A DNA stretch of 64,000 nucleotides from HNR sp040400085 (GCA_040400085.1 JBBAQX010000014.1:19867-83866), one strand, 5' to 3'. Positions 44,882 through 54,296 are shown, numbered from the stretch's first letter. Numbers and translations are program-made. Notes: a model not told the origin generated them from the letters alone.

Positions 44882-45664
44882 TTAGCTTAGGGTAAAAACA
44901 GAACGAAATATGTCGAGAGCACAATCAGGCTCCTCAGAGGCCCACGCCTCAAGCGCCACGGTTCCGCGAAATCCCGTGTCGGCAAGTGCCTGCGCAATTG
45001 CCGGATAATTAATCTCGCCGGTTCCCGGTTCACAGCGACCCGGGACATCCGCCACTTGAACCTCACCTAGGAGGGGCGCGGCTCGACGCACGAGCTCAAT
45101 CAGGTTTCCCTCCCCGATTTGAGCGTGGTAAAGGTCGAGGTTGAGCCTGAGGTGATCGGTAGCAACGGCATCCACCAGCGATATGGTATCCGCAGCTTTC
45201 GCGAACGGAACCCTGGGATGATCCACCAGGGTATTCAAGTTTTCTAACGTAAACACTCGATCAGCAGCAGAGCCAAGTGCCGCGATCCGTCGGAGCGTAT
45301 CCACTGCGCATAACCACTCTGCACCTGTCGGAACCTCCAATTGAGGGCGAACCGGTAAACCGCTGGGATCGAGTCCCGTCCCGTGCAGGTTCAGTCGGGC
45401 GCAGTCGAGTACAGCCGCAACCTCAAGGGACTCCGCGGCGGAGGCAAGAATTTCCTCGATGCCGTCATCGTCCGTCAAGTTTCCGGTGATGTATCCGGTC
45501 ATCGACGAGAATGTCGCCCCCGTAGCAACCAGGGCATCGATATCCTTAGCCGTCCAATCCCAGATCTCCACCTCAAAGCCGCGCTCTGTGAGGAGCTCAA
45601 CTCGTTCGACGAATGGCCTGTCGATGAAGACCATCTCGGCGCAGACAGCAAGGGAGAAGGTCAC
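44882..45664 (-). CDS. TIM-barrel sugar isomerase, hydroxypyruvate-isomerase-like
   Basis: The GTG at 45664 (VTFSLAVCAEMVF) overlaps the upstream stop as GTGA and gives 260 residues. The xylose-isomerase-like TIM barrel has the metal/substrate pattern ENLNTLVDHPRVPFAKA, LNLDLYHAQIGEGNLIELV and GTVALEAW with catalytic Glu. Relatives isomerise hydroxypyruvate or inositol-derived keto sugars (IolE/IolI/Hyi). Next to an IolG-like dehydrogenase it may act on an oxidised inositol or sugar; the substrate is not fixed. Confidence 0.85.
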   Translation of the reverse strand: MTFSLAVCAEMVFIDRPFVERVELLTERGFEVEIWDWTAKDIDALVATGATFSSMTGYITGNLTDDDGIEEILASAAESLEVAAVLDCARLNLHGTGLDPSGLPVRPQLEVPTGAEWLCAVDTLRRIAALGSAADRVFTLENLNTLVDHPRVPFAKAADTISLVDAVATDHLRLNLDLYHAQIGEGNLIELVRRAAPLLGEVQVADVPGRCEPGTGEINYPAIAQALADTGFRGTVALEAWASEEPDCALDIFRSVFTLS

Positions 45665-46677
45665 CCCACGATATCCTCGAGTCGCACGACGCGTCCCTCC
45701 CGCAGGCTGAGCTGGGCGGCAAGCGCACACACGAGGGCTGCGCGACCATCCTCGAAAGACGGAGCCGGAGTGCCAGACGTGCGCGCGGCATCCAAAAAGT
45801 GATCGAGCTCAAACGCGTAGGCGGCCGCGTATCGCTCAAGGAAGAAATTCTGGACCGGGCCCTTCACATCGGTGGCGGTTTCGCCGTGCAGAGATACGGT
45901 CGTGTCGCGCTGGTTCTCGGCCCGCAACGCGCCGAGCGATCCAAACGCCTCTATCCGCTGATCGTAGCCGTAGCTGCAATGCCGCGAATTCACGATCTGG
46001 CACTGCACACCGGCCGCGTTGGTCACAATGACGGATGCCGTATCGATATCCCCTGCGGCCGCGGCATCCTCGCTGAACAGCGCGCTACCCGTCGCGAAGA
46101 CTGAGACGATATCGCCCAGGAAGAACCGGGCCATATCGAAGTCGTGGATCGTCATGTCACGGAAGAGCCCCCCGGAAACGGCAATATAGTCCGCGGGCGG
46201 CGGCGCAGGGTCGCGGCTTACGATACTCAGCTGTTCGAGCGTGCCGATTTCACCGGACGCGACCCTCCGATGAATCTCGGCAAAGTTCGGGTCGAAGCGG
46301 CGGTTGAAGCCGACCATGACCTCATCAATAGCGGCGGATGCCGTGGCCCGCGCCCGGTCTATCACCTCAAGTTCTAGGTCGAGCGGCTTCTCGCAGAGCA
46401 CCCGTTTGCCCGCGTTGACCGAGGCCACCGTGAGCTGCATATGCGTCGGAGTTGACGACCCCACGAGAACCGCCTGGACCAGGGAGTCGCCGAGCACGTC
46501 ATCCGGGTTATCGGTAGCCTGAGCCCCGTACAGCGCGGCGAGCTCGCGGGCCGCATCCAGACGAGGATCGCACACCCAGAGGAGCTGGGCACCCGGGTTG
46601 GTCGCGATATTTGCTGCGTGTACCTGTCCGATGCGGCCGCAGCCGAAAAGACCGATACCGAGGGTACTCTGTGTCAC
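45661..46677 (-). CDS. iolG: Gfo/Idh/MocA dehydrogenase, inositol 2-dehydrogenase-like
   Basis: The 338-residue NAD-dependent sugar/polyol dehydrogenase has an N-terminal Rossmann fold (GIGLFGCGRIGQVHAANI) and the catalytic CEKPLDLE lysine. The C-terminal sheet domain carries GGLFRDMTIHDFDMARFFLG, whose HD pair is seen in IolG. It would oxidise myo-inositol (or a related sugar) at C2. The ATG is two bases after the ABC ATPase stop, and its own stop overlaps the isomerase start. Confidence 0.9.
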   Translation of the reverse strand: MTQSTLGIGLFGCGRIGQVHAANIATNPGAQLLWVCDPRLDAARELAALYGAQATDNPDDVLGDSLVQAVLVGSSTPTHMQLTVASVNAGKRVLCEKPLDLELEVIDRARATASAAIDEVMVGFNRRFDPNFAEIHRRVASGEIGTLEQLSIVSRDPAPPPADYIAVSGGLFRDMTIHDFDMARFFLGDIVSVFATGSALFSEDAAAAGDIDTASVIVTNAAGVQCQIVNSRHCSYGYDQRIEAFGSLGALRAENQRDTTVSLHGETATDVKGPVQNFFLERYAAAYAFELDHFLDAARTSGTPAPSFEDGRAALVCALAAQLSLREGRVVRLEDIVG

Positions 46678-46680
46678 GTT

Positions 46681-47607
46681 CTAGCTCTTTTCTGCGGAGA
46701 GTGTCGGGTCAGCAGCTGATCCGCTGCCGATGTCAGCCCGAATTGTATCGACGATGTCGAGAGTGGCATCGTCGAGATCGGCGCCGAAGGTTTGCAACTC
46801 GTGCACGAGTTCTGCGAGCTCGGCCCCTCCGGCCATCATACCGGTGAGCTCCTCGAGAGTGACCTCTGCTTTTCGATAGTATCCGATGCTTTTGCCGCGT
46901 TTGAGCAGCAGGAATCGATCACCGACAGGATACGCGTGATGCGGATTGTGGGTAATGAAGACCACGCCGAGTCCCCGATCACGCGCCTGGATGATATACC
47001 GGAGCACTACCCCTGATTGTTTCACACCGAGAGCCGCGGTGGGTTCGTCGAGGATCAGCACCTTTGCGCCAAAGTAAACGGCACGGGCGATGGCCACGCA
47101 TTGGCGTTCACCGCCGGAAAGCGTCCCGATGGGCTGGTTCACGTCGCGTAGGTCGATGCCCATATCGAGCAATTCCTTCTTCGTGGTTTCGCGCATGAAG
47201 TCGACATCGAGGTGTTTGAACGGCCCCCAGCCCTTTGTCACCTCGGAGCCGAGGAAGAAGTTCCGCCACACCGGCATCAGGGGAACGACCGCGAGGTCTT
47301 GGTACACGGTCGCAATCCCCCTATCCAGGGCTCGCCGCGGGGAGCTGAATTTTACTTCTTCTCCGCGCACACGGAAGGTACCCTCATCGTGCTGATGGAG
47401 CCCGGCGATGATCTTGATCAGCGTAGATTTTCCCGCGCCATTATCGCCCAACACGCAGGTGACCTCGCCAGGACCAACCTCGAGGGTGATTCCGCCGAGC
47501 GCGATGATGTTCCCATACCGCTTGCCCACGTTCTCGAGTTCAATAAGGGCGGGCTGTTCTGGCAGACCAACAGCACCCGTCCTGGTATCGTAAAAACCCT
47601 TAGCCAT
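46681..47607 (-). CDS. Sugar/inositol ABC transporter ATPase (single domain)
   Basis: The ATG at 47607 overlaps the permease stop (TAATG) and gives 308 residues. One ATPase domain is present: Walker A GDNGAGKSTLIKI, signature LSGGERQCVAIARA, Walker B VLILDEPTAALG, and a His-containing switch FITHNPHHAYPVGD. It is the short, single-domain form, so two copies must dimerise, unlike the twin-domain RhaT here. The C-terminus has an extra acidic tail of about 60 residues. Confidence 0.93.
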   Translation of the reverse strand: MAKGFYDTRTGAVGLPEQPALIELENVGKRYGNIIALGGITLEVGPGEVTCVLGDNGAGKSTLIKIIAGLHQHDEGTFRVRGEEVKFSSPRRALDRGIATVYQDLAVVPLMPVWRNFFLGSEVTKGWGPFKHLDVDFMRETTKKELLDMGIDLRDVNQPIGTLSGGERQCVAIARAVYFGAKVLILDEPTAALGVKQSGVVLRYIIQARDRGLGVVFITHNPHHAYPVGDRFLLLKRGKSIGYYRKAEVTLEELTGMMAGGAELAELVHELQTFGADLDDATLDIVDTIRADIGSGSAADPTLSAEKS

Positions 47608-48656
47608 TATTTTCGTCCCTTCGCTGCTCGCCGCTGAAGCATGAGGTTGAATACTGTTGCACCGAGGAGCATCGCGCCCAGGAAGAACTTGAGCCAATCG
47701 GGGCTCCACTCTGCATACACAACTCCCTTGAGTGACATTCCGTAGATGAGCGCTCCGATCGCGCCACCTATCGCGCTTCCATAGCCGCCCGTCATGAGGC
47801 ATCCGCCGACAACGGCCGCAATAATGTACAGGAACTCGTTGCCGATTCCCTCGCCCGATTGCACCGTCTTGAAGGCAAAGAGCTGATGCATCGCCAGGAT
47901 CCAGGCGCATAGGCCCACCCCCATGTACAGGCCGATCTTGGTCTTCACCACGGGAACCCCCACTGCGCGGGCTGCATCGGCTCCGCCGCCGCTCGCGTAG
48001 ATCCAGTTGCCCACGCGGGTACGCTGAAGAATCCAGGTCGCGACTATCACCAGCGCGATCCAATAAAACACGGTGATCTTGATGTTCACGCCAAAGACTG
48101 GAATCTCGGTCGCGAAGATCGCGGCGGCCGAGTCAAACCCGATGTAGTTCTCTATGGAGGGGGATGCTACGCCACCGGTAATCATCTTGGTCAGCCCCAG
48201 ATTGATACCAGTCAGCATGAAGAACGTCGACAGGGTCACGATGAAGCTCGACAATTTAGTCTTGGTGAGCAGCCAGCCGTTGATGAATCCGATCCCGAGC
48301 GAGAACGCCAGGGCGATGAGCACCCCGATCAAAACATGCGCCTGGAACCAGTACACGATGAGCGCCGCGGTGAGCGCGCTGCTAATTACGGCCACCCCGG
48401 CAGAGAGGTCAACCTCTCCGCCGATCATGAGCATGGCCACGCCGACGGCCATGATGCCCACGGTTGATGAGCCGTAGAGGATCGTCGCGATCGATGTCGG
48501 CTGGGTAAATACCGGAGACGCTATCGCGAACACGGTAAAGAGAACGAGCGCTGCGGCGAATGCCCCGATCTCTGGCCTGGTAAATAATCTACTGAGAAGG
48601 GATGCGGAACGTATCCTTTCATCATTCTGCGGTGTCGTTGCAACCGTTGCAGTCAT
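47607..48656 (-). CDS. Sugar/inositol ABC transporter permease
   Basis: The 349-residue RbsC-like permease has about ten hydrophobic segments and the motif AVGVAMLMIGGEVDLSAGVAVI. GFINGWLLTKTKLSSFIVTLSTF and ASGGGADAARAVGVPV are further family marks. It is the only permease of this set, so it likely forms a homodimer. It ends on the ATPase start. The GTG or ATG at 48656 opens a short cytoplasmic N-terminus. Located between the binding protein and the ATPase. Confidence 0.93.
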   Translation of the reverse strand: MTATVATTPQNDERIRSASLLSRLFTRPEIGAFAAALVLFTVFAIASPVFTQPTSIATILYGSSTVGIMAVGVAMLMIGGEVDLSAGVAVISSALTAALIVYWFQAHVLIGVLIALAFSLGIGFINGWLLTKTKLSSFIVTLSTFFMLTGINLGLTKMITGGVASPSIENYIGFDSAAAIFATEIPVFGVNIKITVFYWIALVIVATWILQRTRVGNWIYASGGGADAARAVGVPVVKTKIGLYMGVGLCAWILAMHQLFAFKTVQSGEGIGNEFLYIIAAVVGGCLMTGGYGSAIGGAIGALIYGMSLKGVVYAEWSPDWLKFFLGAMLLGATVFNLMLQRRAAKGRK

Positions 48657-48710
48657 AATATGTTTCGTCCTCGTCCGGGTTGTAGTCGTGGTGCGGGATC
48701 TCAGCGAACG

Positions 48711-49727
48711 CTAGCGCGTACCGTTTGCCGCAAACTTGGCCACGTCATCCGCCGTCTCGGAGGTGATGATCTGCGGGCCGGTGAGCACGGTCTTGCCTCC
48801 GCCGAGCATATTTCCGTTGGTCTTGTAGAGCCACAGGTTGTCTACGCCCTGGTATCCCTGGAGGTAGGGTTGCTGATCTACGATGAATTGAATCTTGCCA
48901 TCTTGAAGAGCCTTTATGGCGTCGGGATTCATGTCGAAGGTGGCAATTTTAGCTTTGCTCCCGGTATCTTTCACCGAATCGATTGCAGTCATGGCAAACG
49001 GTGCCCCCAGCGTGACCACGTAGTCAATGTCGGTGTTGGTCTGGAGCTTAGAGGTGATGGTCGACGCGACGTTGGTCATGTCGACGCCGTTGACGTAAAC
49101 CACCTCGAACTGCCCGGTGAATGTTTTCTTCACGCCCGAACAGCGACTTTCGTGGCCGATATTTCCCTGCTCCTGAATGACACAGATGATTCTTTTGGCA
49201 CCCTGTTCATTAAGTTCTGTTCCGGTCGCTTCTCCCGCGACGCTCTCATTCTGCCCGAAGTGCGCGAGCGCGCCCATCGCCTGCCATTCGTCCTCACCGG
49301 AGTTAATGCTCACGACGGGTATGCCCGCGGCAGTCGCTGCCTTGACGGCACCTGACATAGCATCTGCTTTGGCGAGCGTCACGATGATCCCGTCTACCTT
49401 TTGGTCGATGGCCTGCTGAACCAGTTGCGCCTGCTTTCCTCCGTCAGGGTCAGAGGAATAAAGGAGTTCGACATTATCTTTTTGCGCGGCTATCTCTGCG
49501 CCTTTTCGGACGATGTCCCAGAAGGTGTCCCCAGGCGCGGCGTGTGTGATGAGCGATATTTTCATCCGCGGCGTATCAGCAGCGGTGCCCGAGCCAGCAC
49601 CTGCCCCCGTTCCTGAGCCTGTCTGTCCGATAGGACCACCGCACGCGACGAGTCCTGCAACAAGCCCAACGGCGACTATCGCTGTAATGATTCGTTTTAT
49701 CCATGAAATTCTCGTTTTCGTATTCAC
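48711..49727 (-). CDS. Sugar/inositol-binding lipoprotein of the ABC transporter
   Basis: The GTG at 49727 has AGAAGG upstream and gives 338 residues. The lipoprotein signal ends at LVAGLVACGGPIG. The periplasmic-binding-protein-like I domain has DTFWDIVRKGAEIAAQ, LVQQAIDQKVDGIIVTLAKADAM and GIPVVSINSGEDEWQAMGALAHFGQNE. It is similar to the binding proteins used for inositol or ribose. It is first in its operon: binding protein, permease, ATPase, iolG, isomerase. Confidence 0.92.
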   Translation of the reverse strand: MNTKTRISWIKRIITAIVAVGLVAGLVACGGPIGQTGSGTGAGAGSGTAADTPRMKISLITHAAPGDTFWDIVRKGAEIAAQKDNVELLYSSDPDGGKQAQLVQQAIDQKVDGIIVTLAKADAMSGAVKAATAAGIPVVSINSGEDEWQAMGALAHFGQNESVAGEATGTELNEQGAKRIICVIQEQGNIGHESRCSGVKKTFTGQFEVVYVNGVDMTNVASTITSKLQTNTDIDYVVTLGAPFAMTAIDSVKDTGSKAKIATFDMNPDAIKALQDGKIQFIVDQQPYLQGYQGVDNLWLYKTNGNMLGGGKTVLTGPQIITSETADDVAKFAANGTR

Positions 49728-50082
49728 GATTTTCCTTCTCCACAGCTCTGTGTTGATCATTTACGACAAGCGGTACGGCATCTCGGGCCGTTTATTTGTT
49801 AAGACAATATGATGTCATGTTTTTCTTCTTTTGGATACCACTACCGGATAAATATTGCGGCCACAGTCTAATCGATATGCCTAAAACCGAATCCCCCGCG
49901 GATGAGGTCGACGGCGCACTGCACTCAAGCACTCTCGCTAAAACTCATCAATCCACACACCCTACAGATTATCGACAATGCAAGAACCTTTGAACTTACG
50001 CCTCCTGTACAGAGAAGCGCCTCAGCTAGAGTAAAATTTACTTCTTATGGGTAAAACAATGCCCAGGGAACAAAAGGAAACA
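49728..50082. promoter_or_regulatory. Divergent promoter region between the inositol-type operon and the LRR gene
   Basis: No gene is seen in these 355 bp. It must hold the minus-strand promoter of the ABC operon and the plus-strand promoter of the LRR gene. AT-rich tracts lie at 49790-49850 and 50030-50080. No TGAAACGTTTCA operator is present, so regulation differs from the rhamnose genes. Confidence 0.5.
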
Positions 50083-52122
50083 ATGAAGAAGGACATATTA
50101 AAGGCCGCGAGCGTAATCGCTCTAGCCGCCGTGGGTATCATGGGGGCAGGCATCTCAGCCTCGCAGGCAGCCTCCATTCAGAACGTTTCACCGGGTGACC
50201 CCATCGACTTTGCAGATGCTGAGTTTCGTTCTTGCGTAGCTCTCGCACTTGGTCTCTCCGATACCGCAAGGATCACTCCGCTGGATATGGCGACGCTTGA
50301 GGTGCTCCCCTGCGGATTTGGCGAGATTCACAATATCTCCGGCATTGAATACGCCAAGCATCTGAAACGTTTTTCAATCAACAACAACAAGATCACAGAT
50401 CTCACTCCTTTAGCAGGCCTTACCAAACTTGAAAATCTAGACGTACAGTCAAACAAGATTTCAGATATTTCTCCCCTGGCAAATCTATCGAAGGTGACCA
50501 CGCTAGGGCTTTCTGATAACTCCATTTCGAATATCGATGCTCTGGCAAGCCTGACAGCTATGGATTCTCTCTATCTGAACGAAAACCAGCTGACATCTCT
50601 TGCTGCGCTTTCTGGCATGACAAAACTTACCCACCTCACCGTAAACGACAATAAAATCGTCGACACCAGCCCACTGTCCGGCCTGTCCCAGCTCTGGGTT
50701 CTTGAGGCCTCACGCAATCAAATATCTGATGTCGCGCCGCTGGTAGATTTGGGTGCCCTGAAATTTTTGTATGTGGATGGAAACAAGATTTCAGACATTT
50801 CGGCGTTTGCAAATCTCGACAGCTCAACCGTACTGGAGCTGAGGCTAAACGGGAATAACATTTCCGACATATCCCCCCTCGGGAGCCTCACAAGCTTGCC
50901 CGATCTTCGACTGGCAAACAATCAGATTAACGATATCTCACCGCTGGCTACGCTCTCGAGCCTACGCAGGCTCGAGCTGACGGGTAACGACATTTCCTCA
51001 ATCGCTCCTCTTGCGGGCATCACGCGCCTGGGGACATTGAGACTCGGCTCGAACCACATTGCAGACATTTCACCGCTTGCGAACCTCACACGGTTATCCA
51101 CTCTTGACCTCACGGGTCAGCAAATTGTTGCAGCTGACGCACTGTCCGGCGACCCCGTGGCAAACCCCTTGAAAAACGTTGACGGTTCTGCTGTCGCACC
51201 CCGGGATAAGCTCTTCTGCTCCGACACAACGTGCGATACCCTGACATACCCCACTGCAGGTTCTGATGTATCCATCGACTGGGACACCAGCGCTAGGGCA
51301 GGAATGATAACCGCACAGTTCAGCGGTTCGTTGAAGCGCAACGTGCTACCCCCCACACCAGGGCCATCGCAGAGCCTCACTCCCGAGCGCACCGATGTCG
51401 CCGTCGGTGGCCAGCAGACAATCAGCGCAGCCGGATTCACGCCTGGCGCATCGGTGACGTTTAAGATGGAGCCGGGTTCGATTGACCTAGGTTCTGCGAT
51501 CGCACAATCGAACGGCGTAGCAACGATAAGCTTTTCGATTCCCGCGGGAACATCCCCGGGTGCGGTTACCGTTGTTGCGACCGAGGGTGCATTAAGTTCG
51601 AGCACAACATTCAACGTCAGCGCAGTACCCACTCCAGAAAAACCGAAGTTTTCCCTCGGATTCAGCGAGTTGGCCCCCGGACAACATGGGACGCTGAGCG
51701 TAAGCGGATTCATACCGAACGAGCCAGTTGCCTTCGTGATGCATTCGGATCCCGTTGATCTGGGGTCGGTGAACGCAGACCAATCAGGTGTCGCCACACT
51801 CACCTTCATGGTTCCGCTTGACACGCCAGCCGGAACGCATCACATTATTGTCACTCAGGGAGAGACAACGGCTAGCATAGGTTTCACAGTCTCCGCGAAA
51901 CCGGTTAATCCCCCCGTGGATGAAGACACCACCTCAGACACTCACTCGAATACAAGCGCAAACGCAACGGCAGTTCGCGTAGCGGGCGCTGCAGGAACGG
52001 CTTCTCTGGTAGCTACCGGGACAGAGGAGAACCTTGCTGCTTTAGTCTCTGCCGCAATGCTGATGCTCGGGGCGATCATTCTCGTCGGACTCTCCATCCG
52101 GAGAAACACCAAGCAAAGCTAA
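50083..52122 (+). CDS. Internalin-like leucine-rich-repeat cell-wall protein
   Basis: The ATG at 50083 has AAAGGAAACA upstream; an in-frame ATG at 50047 is less good. The 679 residues begin with a signal peptide (ISASQA|AS near 29) and a helical cap with two Cys. About twelve 22-residue LRRs follow at roughly 85-355 (LTPLAGLTKLENLDVQSNKISD type), as in listerial internalins. Two stalk domains (GFTPGASVTF, GFIPNEPVAF) follow, then LVATG at 642, a hydrophobic span and IRRNTKQS, a noncanonical sortase signal. It is a likely adhesion or protein-binding surface protein. One repeat has 24 residues. Confidence 0.93.
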   Translation: MKKDILKAASVIALAAVGIMGAGISASQAASIQNVSPGDPIDFADAEFRSCVALALGLSDTARITPLDMATLEVLPCGFGEIHNISGIEYAKHLKRFSINNNKITDLTPLAGLTKLENLDVQSNKISDISPLANLSKVTTLGLSDNSISNIDALASLTAMDSLYLNENQLTSLAALSGMTKLTHLTVNDNKIVDTSPLSGLSQLWVLEASRNQISDVAPLVDLGALKFLYVDGNKISDISAFANLDSSTVLELRLNGNNISDISPLGSLTSLPDLRLANNQINDISPLATLSSLRRLELTGNDISSIAPLAGITRLGTLRLGSNHIADISPLANLTRLSTLDLTGQQIVAADALSGDPVANPLKNVDGSAVAPRDKLFCSDTTCDTLTYPTAGSDVSIDWDTSARAGMITAQFSGSLKRNVLPPTPGPSQSLTPERTDVAVGGQQTISAAGFTPGASVTFKMEPGSIDLGSAIAQSNGVATISFSIPAGTSPGAVTVVATEGALSSSTTFNVSAVPTPEKPKFSLGFSELAPGQHGTLSVSGFIPNEPVAFVMHSDPVDLGSVNADQSGVATLTFMVPLDTPAGTHHIIVTQGETTASIGFTVSAKPVNPPVDEDTTSDTHSNTSANATAVRVAGAAGTASLVATGTEENLAALVSAAMLMLGAIILVGLSIRRNTKQS

Positions 52123-52158
52123 GTAGGTAGCTACCCGGCATACATGCTTGGGTTGAAC

Positions 52159-52207
52159 AGGAAGGCCGTTGGGAAGTGAGTTTCACTCACGTCCCAACGG
52201 CCTTCCT
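52159..52207 (+). terminator. Long hairpin after the LRR gene
   Basis: A perfect 16-bp arm (52159-52174 with 52192-52207) is extended inward by GTGAG/CTCAC with a TTTCA loop. AATTTC follows. It lies 37 bp past the stop and before the lldR promoter. Confidence 0.85.
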
Positions 52208-52235
52208 AATTTCGCAACATCCGCAGTGATATAGC

Positions 52236-52258
52236 TATACTTATGTGGTCTGACCACA
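52236..52258 (+). promoter_or_regulatory. lldR promoter with GntR/LldR-type operator
   Basis: TGTGGTC-T-GACCACA at 52244-52258 is a perfect 15-bp palindrome of the TGGTxxGACCA form bound by LldR/FadR-type regulators. A -10-like TATACT lies immediately upstream at about 52236, so binding would block the start. It is 40 bp before the lldR ATG. Confidence 0.82.
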
Positions 52259-52297
52259 CGTAAATCCTAGTCATCTACGCGAAAGAATCGACCTGCC

Positions 52298-53050
52298 ATG
52301 ACAGCAGACAACCAGCATCCTCCTCACGGCGAAAAAGCCTGGGAACTTGTGCTCGGCCACGTCGAAAAACAGCTAGCTACCGGCGCACTCAACCCCGGCG
52401 ACAGGCTACCGGGAGAACGAATTCTGGCCGTGGAGCTGGGAGTGGGGCGGTCATCCGTTCGCGAGGCCATCCGCGTGCTCGACGCACTCGGGCTCATCCG
52501 TACCCAGACCGGCTCTGGTCCGTCAGCGGGAGCCATCGTCGTGTCGCGCCCGTCCGGCGGCATGAGCATGCTCATGCGACTGCAGGTGGCAGCGCAGGGC
52601 TTCGCGGTCACCGACGTCGTCAAGACCAGGCTTATCCTGGAATCCGCGGTAGTACGCGAACTGGCAGAGACCCCGAGCGCGCACCTCGACGAATCCCACG
52701 AACTACTCGCGGTAATGGACAACCCTGAACTCAGCCCGACCGAATTCCTCGTTCTGGATGCCCAATATCATCTTTCGCTCGCCCAAGCCACAGGAAACGA
52801 GGTGCTCGCCGCAACCATGGCCGGATTGCGAAGCGCGATCGAACACTACGTGATCGAGGCATCCGCGAGTATACCTAATTGGGGCGCCACCCGACTGATT
52901 TTGCAGGAGCAGCACCGGAGCATCCTGCAAGCGATTCAATTAGGGGATGCCGTGCTCGCCAATTCCCGGACCGCCGCGCACATAGAGGGTTACTACACCG
53001 AGACGCGCCTGCACGAACACAGCCGGACAAACACACCCACGCACAACTAG
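52298..53050 (+). CDS. lldR: FadR-family regulator, probably LldR (L-lactate responsive)
   Basis: The 250 residues have an N-terminal winged helix (LNPGDRLPGERILAVELGVGRSSVREAIRVLDALGLI) and a C-terminal helical FCD domain. The FCD metal pocket can be seen as Asp/His in VLDAQYHLSLAQATGN, His in EQHRSILQAIQ and His in TAAHIEGYY. It lies 16 bp before an FMN L-lactate dehydrogenase gene and downstream of a matching operator, so lactate-controlled repression is likely. The ligand is inferred. Confidence 0.9.
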   Translation: MTADNQHPPHGEKAWELVLGHVEKQLATGALNPGDRLPGERILAVELGVGRSSVREAIRVLDALGLIRTQTGSGPSAGAIVVSRPSGGMSMLMRLQVAAQGFAVTDVVKTRLILESAVVRELAETPSAHLDESHELLAVMDNPELSPTEFLVLDAQYHLSLAQATGNEVLAATMAGLRSAIEHYVIEASASIPNWGATRLILQEQHRSILQAIQLGDAVLANSRTAAHIEGYYTETRLHEHSRTNTPTHN

Positions 53051-53066
53051 AACGAAAAGGACAATC

Positions 53067-54296
53067 ATGATTCAACGTCGATTCCCCAAACCGCGCGACC
53101 TCGCACCACTCATGCAGTTCAAGACGCCGGAGCTCAACGGCCGCAAGCGCCGCCTCGACAAGGCCCTCACGATCTACGACCTGCGCGATATCGCCAAGCG
53201 GCGAACACCGAAGGCCCCGTTCGACTACACGGACGGCTCCGCCGAGGCCGAGATCTCGCTGGCACGGGCTCGACAGGCGTTTGAAGATATCGAGTTTCAT
53301 CCCGCAATCCTGCGCAACGTCGAAAATGCCACGACCAACACAACCGTGCTGGGCGGAGAAGTTGCCATGCCGTTCGGTATCGCGCCGACCGGTTTCACCC
53401 GGATGATGCAGACAGAGGGCGAGATCGCTGGCGCTTCGGCGGCTGGCGCGGCGGGCATCCCCTTCGCGCTGTCGACCATGGGCACCTCGTCGATCGAAGA
53501 CGTCAAAGCCGCAAACCCCAACGGGCGGAACTGGTTCCAGCTCTATATGTGGAAGGACCGCGACCGATCGATGGCGCTCGTGGAGCGCGCCGCCGCGGCC
53601 GGCTACGACACGCTGCTGGTCACGGTCGATGTGCCGGTCGCCGGGGCCCGCCACCGCGACAAGCGCAACGGGATGTCGATCCCGCCGGCCCTCACCCCCG
53701 GAACCGTCCTGAACGCGCTGCCGCGCCCCTGGTGGTGGATCGACTTCCTCACCACCGAGCCGCTCTCGTTTGCCTCGATCGACAGGTGGTCGGGCACGGT
53801 CGCAGAGCTGCTCGACACCATGTTCGACCCGACAGTAGACTTTGACGACCTCGCGTGGATCCGCGACCAGTGGCCCGGCAAGGTCGTGGTCAAAGGCGTG
53901 CAAAATATTGAGGATGCCCGCAAGCTCGCCTCGATGGGCGTGGACGGCATCACCCTCTCGAACCACGGTGGGCGGCAGCTCGACCGGGCACCCATCCCGT
54001 TCCACCTGCTGCCGGAGGTGGTGCGCGAGGTCGGTTCCGACCTCGAGGTGCACCTCGACACGGGCATCATGTCGGGCGCGGATATCGTGGCCTCTGTCGC
54101 TCTCGGAGCGCGCTTCACCATGATCGGGCGCGCATACCTGTACGGCCTGATGGCCGGCGGGCGCGAGGGCGTCGACCGCGCCATCGAGATCCTGCGCAGC
54201 GAGATGCTCCGTACGATGAAGCTGCTCGGAGTGAACGAGCTGGCGGAGTTGGGCCCGCAGCACGTGACCCAACTGCAACGCCTGATGCCGCGCTAA
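53067..54296 (+). CDS. lldD: FMN-dependent L-lactate dehydrogenase (alpha-hydroxy-acid oxidase family)
   Basis: The 409-residue TIM barrel oxidises L-lactate to pyruvate and passes electrons to the respiratory chain. APTGFTRMMQTEGE, FQLYMWKDRDRS, LLVTVDVPVAGARHRDKRNGM and the catalytic-His motif LSNHGGRQLDRAP are clear, and the phosphate-binding DTGIMSGADIVASVALGA is present. In this window it can use lactate from the lactaldehyde branch of rhamnose breakdown. Its TAA overlaps the TAG of the opposite amidase in CTAA. Confidence 0.95.
   Translation: MIQRRFPKPRDLAPLMQFKTPELNGRKRRLDKALTIYDLRDIAKRRTPKAPFDYTDGSAEAEISLARARQAFEDIEFHPAILRNVENATTNTTVLGGEVAMPFGIAPTGFTRMMQTEGEIAGASAAGAAGIPFALSTMGTSSIEDVKAANPNGRNWFQLYMWKDRDRSMALVERAAAAGYDTLLVTVDVPVAGARHRDKRNGMSIPPALTPGTVLNALPRPWWWIDFLTTEPLSFASIDRWSGTVAELLDTMFDPTVDFDDLAWIRDQWPGKVVVKGVQNIEDARKLASMGVDGITLSNHGGRQLDRAPIPFHLLPEVVREVGSDLEVHLDTGIMSGADIVASVALGARFTMIGRAYLYGLMAGGREGVDRAIEILRSEMLRTMKLLGVNELAELGPQHVTQLQRLMPR

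Noticed and set aside
50366..50377. CTGAAACGTTTT within the LRR gene as a third LacI operator
   Set aside because: It is inside coding sequence and only half matches the palindrome.
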